From Planctomycetota bacterium (lineage in GTDB: Bacteria; Planctomycetota; Planctomycetia; Planctomycetales; Planctomycetaceae): a stretch of 64,000 nt of DNA. The stretch spans positions 9,593 through 73,592 of the forward strand of contig JAEZFD010000021.1 of the NCBI GenBank assembly GCA_023417655.1, given 5' to 3'. A program made the translations under genes and the position numbers. This document shows positions 61,814 to 64,000 of the stretch, one piece after another (the first letter of the stretch is position 1; each line of letters begins with the position of its first letter). The notes below the pieces were generated by a model. That model did no database searches. It was not told where the DNA came from and saw nothing but the letters and a program-made list of their open reading frames with translations.

Positions 61814-61876
61814 TCGTCATGAAGTGGAATGGCGAAGGGTCGAAAGTCTGAGTGACCTGACCGGGAGAAGCAGAGG

Positions 61877-62947
61877 ATGCCGGATCCATGGAGACAAGAT
61901 TTCCTGACCTGTGTCGTGGTTCTGATCGTACTGAGCGGCTCAACCATCGGGAACTCCGTTGCCGATGACGAACCCGCGTGCTGGCAACAACTCGCCCCCA
62001 TTCCTGATCAACTGGGCTTCGCTGGATCGTTCGCTGGCGTCGTGAACGAAACACTGATCGTTGCAGGAGGAGCGAACTTCCCAGAGAAGCGGCCGTGGGA
62101 AGGCGGGAGGAAGGTTTGGTACGACTCCGTCTTCGCCCTCGAGACACCAGAAGGAACGTGGGTTCCCGCCGGTCGGCTGCCGCAACCGATGGGCTATGGT
62201 GTCTCCTTCACGACACCAGACGGATTGATTCTCGCCGGCGGAAGCAATGAACAAGGGCATTCCAGCCAGGTCCTGAAAATGACCCGCACTAACGGGGAAC
62301 TGCATTTTGAGACGCTCCCGAACCTTCCTACTCCCTCCGCGATGATGTGCGGGGTTCAGCTTCACAGCCACCTGTACGTCATGGGCGGAGCCATGGCACC
62401 GGACTCCACAAGTGCACTCCAGACTCTCTGGAAGCTGGACCTTTCTGATCTGGAGTCAGGGTGGCAGACTCTTCCCCCCATTCCCGGTCCCGGTCGAATG
62501 CTGGCGACAGCGGCCGCGACGAACGAGGCCATTTTTCTGTTCTCCGGCGCAGCACTACGACCGTCAAAGACTGGTGAGCCGGAAAGAATCTGGCTGAAGG
62601 ATGCTTACCGGTTCACACCAAAGGACGGATGGAAAAGAATTGCAGATCTCCCGCGAGTCGCCGTCGCCGCCCCTTCGCCAGCGATTGCGCTCGCAGGGAA
62701 CCGTTTGGAGTTGCTCGGCGGTGACGATGGCACCCGGCTCTCCTTCAAACCTGAGGAACACCCCGGCTTCCCGAGAACATCGCTGATCTATGATTCCGAT
62801 TCGGATCAATGGTCCGCAGGCCCCGAGCTTCCCTTTTCGATCGTCACGACCTCCGCGGTACGCTGGCAAGGAAGAGACATCATTCCCGGCGGTGAGGTCA
62901 GACCCGGGACTCGTTCCACAGAGGTCTGGAGCCGCCTGAATCAGTGA
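61877..62947 (+). CDS. Secreted kelch-repeat protein, cyclically permuted mutarotase (NanM-like)
   Basis: 356 residues with a signal peptide (LTCVVVLIVLSGSTIGNSVA). The six-bladed kelch propeller is visible: VNETLIVAGGANFPEKRPW, YGVSFTTPDGLILAGGSNEQG, LHSHLYVMGGAMAP, AIFLFSGAALRPS, NRLELLGGDDGTR and IIPGGEVRPGTRSTEVW. The opening AGGANFP and the cyclic permutation are typical of NanM/N-acetylneuraminate epimerase-like proteins. NanM interconverts sialic-acid anomers in the periplasm; here it may act on another sugar. The divergent GntR-type gene suggests sugar-dependent control. Confidence 0.84.
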   Translation: MPDPWRQDFLTCVVVLIVLSGSTIGNSVADDEPACWQQLAPIPDQLGFAGSFAGVVNETLIVAGGANFPEKRPWEGGRKVWYDSVFALETPEGTWVPAGRLPQPMGYGVSFTTPDGLILAGGSNEQGHSSQVLKMTRTNGELHFETLPNLPTPSAMMCGVQLHSHLYVMGGAMAPDSTSALQTLWKLDLSDLESGWQTLPPIPGPGRMLATAAATNEAIFLFSGAALRPSKTGEPERIWLKDAYRFTPKDGWKRIADLPRVAVAAPSPAIALAGNRLELLGGDDGTRLSFKPEEHPGFPRTSLIYDSDSDQWSAGPELPFSIVTTSAVRWQGRDIIPGGEVRPGTRSTEVWSRLNQ

Positions 62948-62954
62948 AGAGCAA

Positions 62955-62981
62955 CGGCTGACGGTGGAACGCAGTCAGCCG
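62955..62981. terminator. Possible terminator between the kelch and ArsR genes
   Basis: CGGCTGAC (62955-62962) pairs perfectly with GTCAGCCG (62974-62981) over an eleven-base loop, seven bases past the kelch stop. Neither strand shows a good T tract, so it may be an mRNA-end hairpin shared by the converging genes. Confidence 0.45.
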
Positions 62982-63022
62982 GCAGCTGCACGGACAGATT
63001 CTCAAATATTGCGGATTCGCAA

Positions 63023-63373
63023 CTACCGCTGAGGCAACTGCAGATTAACCGAGTTCGAGCGCCGGACTTCAAGTCGGCAGCAACCGAAGTCGAGTTGATC
63101 AGAAATCTCGCCGGCGTCGTTGGTCACAAGTTCTGGCTTCATGCGATAGAACACGAATCGTCCCCGTTTCTCACGGTTGACGATTCCGGCATTGTGCAGA
63201 ACTCCGAGATGGTGTGAGATCAGCACGATCTCCAGCCCCAGCCTCTCCGAAATTTCGCCGACCGACTTCTGCGAATCCAGCAGAAGTTCGACAATCTTCA
63301 GTCGAGTCGGGTCGCCGAGCGCCCGCAATTTGCCGGCACACTCCTCGGGTGGAAGGCGATCTTCGGGCACCAC
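63023..63373 (-). CDS. ArsR-family transcriptional regulator
   Basis: 116 residues from GTG 63373 with AGGATG upstream. The ArsR winged helix is clear: CAGKLRALGDPTRLKIVELLL, VGEISERLGLEIVLISHHLGVLHNAGIV and KRGRFVFYRM. The cysteine-bearing metal site of classic ArsR/SmtB sensors (ELCVCDL in helix alpha3) is absent; there are only a Cys near residue 12 and a CC pair in the C-terminal tail (FGCCRLEV), so metal sensing is uncertain. Probably autoregulatory; nothing metal-related adjoins. Confidence 0.9.
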   Translation of the reverse strand: MVPEDRLPPEECAGKLRALGDPTRLKIVELLLDSQKSVGEISERLGLEIVLISHHLGVLHNAGIVNREKRGRFVFYRMKPELVTNDAGEISDQLDFGCCRLEVRRSNSVNLQLPQR

Positions 63374-63726
63374 ATCATCCTGTCAAAAAAGTCACTCAGG
63401 CATTCCGTCATTCACTTCAGCCGACATTGTAGACGCGTTCCTCCCCGGGTTCCAACAGTCTCTGCTTAGCGTGACGAAATTCTCTCTCAATTTTCATGCG
63501 GCGCTTCCGATCGCCACTTCCCCAACAGAAGTGAAGTCAGACAATCTCATGTTGCGGCCCAAGTTGCGACTAAGAAGACTGCAGGGGCTTTGGTCGCGGA
63601 AGCGGAAGATTCAAGCGGTTCTCAATGGGATCTCCCGACTTCGGCGCGATATCATCCTCACAGACAGCCAACTTCGTCTGCCAACCCCGTCAGGCAACTC
63701 CGTTCCCATTGCAATCGCTCGCCATC
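63374..63726. other. Intergenic region between the ArsR gene and the last gene
   Basis: 353 bases, divergent, with no gene I can support. It should contain both promoters. No strong palindrome was seen. Confidence 0.4.
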
Positions 63727-64000
63727 ATGAAACAGAACTTCAAGAAAGCCCATTCTGCTGACGAACGAGGTCTGTCTGCCGAGAATTCGGACCAGTCCCA
63801 ATCTGTCGACTTTTCCGCCCCCGGCTATGTCATTTCCGAGTCATCTTCTAACTCGAGGATGCAGCCCCGAATGGAGAATGTAAAGCGCTGGACAGTTCTC
63901 GGTCTCGTCGTTTTTGCATTGATGCTGACGATCACACCGGGACCTGTCTGGGGCCGGGCCGGTGGCGGCGAAAATTTCGGCGGTGGGGGTGGAGGCGAAG
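63727..64000 (+). CDS. Start of a glycine-rich membrane or secreted protein (3' truncated)
   Basis: The frame is open to the window edge. From ATG 63727 a charged, Ser-rich segment of 48 residues precedes MENVKRWTVLGLVVFALML, and the mature part begins GRAGGGENFGGGGGG. A second ATG at 63871 (with GAGGATG upstream) would give a normal signal peptide start and is the better choice. A helix followed by Gly-rich sequence of this kind is typical of Tim44-like or TPM-type proteins in planctomycetes, but too little is visible to name it. Confidence 0.55.
   Translation, partial: MKQNFKKAHSADERGLSAENSDQSQSVDFSAPGYVISESSSNSRMQPRMENVKRWTVLGLVVFALMLTITPGPVWGRAGGGENFGGGGGGE

Noticed and set aside
61109..61822. 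237-residue plus-strand frame
   Set aside because: Antisense to the GntR-type regulator, which has a clear helix-turn-helix.

Overview
The window looks like chromosomal DNA from a planctomycete. The evidence is the gene content: two DUF1559 proteins with a pilin-like N-terminus, PQQ-type beta-propeller enzymes, a ThuA protein, a DUF4159/alpha-toroid protein, a planctomycete-style Ser/Thr kinase, a Tat-exported TIM-barrel protein and many family-restricted hypotheticals. I see no transposase, integrase, CRISPR array, rRNA or convincing tRNA. It reads as stable core plus lineage-specific chromosome, cut at both ends through a gene.

Layout. 1-563: tail of a possible 2OG-oxygenase-like gene. 569-5196 (minus): an iron/siderophore-type ABC importer (ATPase, permease, binding protein) preceded by a small lipoprotein and a DUF1559 pseudopilin-like protein. 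A Fur-like 7-1-7 palindrome (5342-5356) separates it from a divergent PepSY membrane protein. 6835-9365: argH and a second DUF1559-type protein. 9489-21318 (all minus): tandem-domain esterase, FmdB zinc ribbon, two secreted PQQ-like propellers, DUF4159 protein and an orphan NtrC-type regulator. 22030-24652: thiG, ThuA, coaD. 25071-33156: a PhcB-like methyltransferase divergent from a 1739-residue pseudokinase/ATPase/TPR/GAF/pseudo-histidine-kinase protein, then a degenerate phosphohexomutase. 33208-41468 (minus): TIM barrel, unknown protein, Ser/Thr kinase with receiver-like tail, a frameshifted sixA, a polyprenol-kinase-like membrane protein, an M16 peptidase and a large secreted unknown. 41763-49904: thrS with an unusual insertion, a small unknown gene (minus), a HerA-like ATPase and a GyrB/ParE paralogue. 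50006-57256 (minus): CysQ-type phosphatase, archaeal-type (DacZ-like) diadenylate cyclase, a DevBCA-type exporter with its own TetR regulator, an unknown gene and DUF420. 57667-64000: unknown gene, EboD-like sugar-phosphate cyclase, SGNH hydrolase, a GntR/LacI-type regulator divergent from a NanM-like kelch protein, ArsR, and the start of a glycine-rich membrane protein.

Genes that probably work together: the ABC importer and PepSY protein (iron uptake and reduction, jointly controlled); the TetR-permease-ATPase-fusion protein exporter (stop/start overlap between TetR and permease); the kinase/unknown/TIM-barrel set at 36438-33208; and the GntR-kelch pair. The most unusual locus is 25071-33156. 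There a putative signal-methyltransferase faces a very large multidomain protein whose kinase and histidine-kinase catalytic residues are lost while its ATPase motifs are intact, followed by a phosphohexomutase-like protein with a ruined phosphoserine loop. These readings come from motifs seen in the translated sequence; no database search was run.
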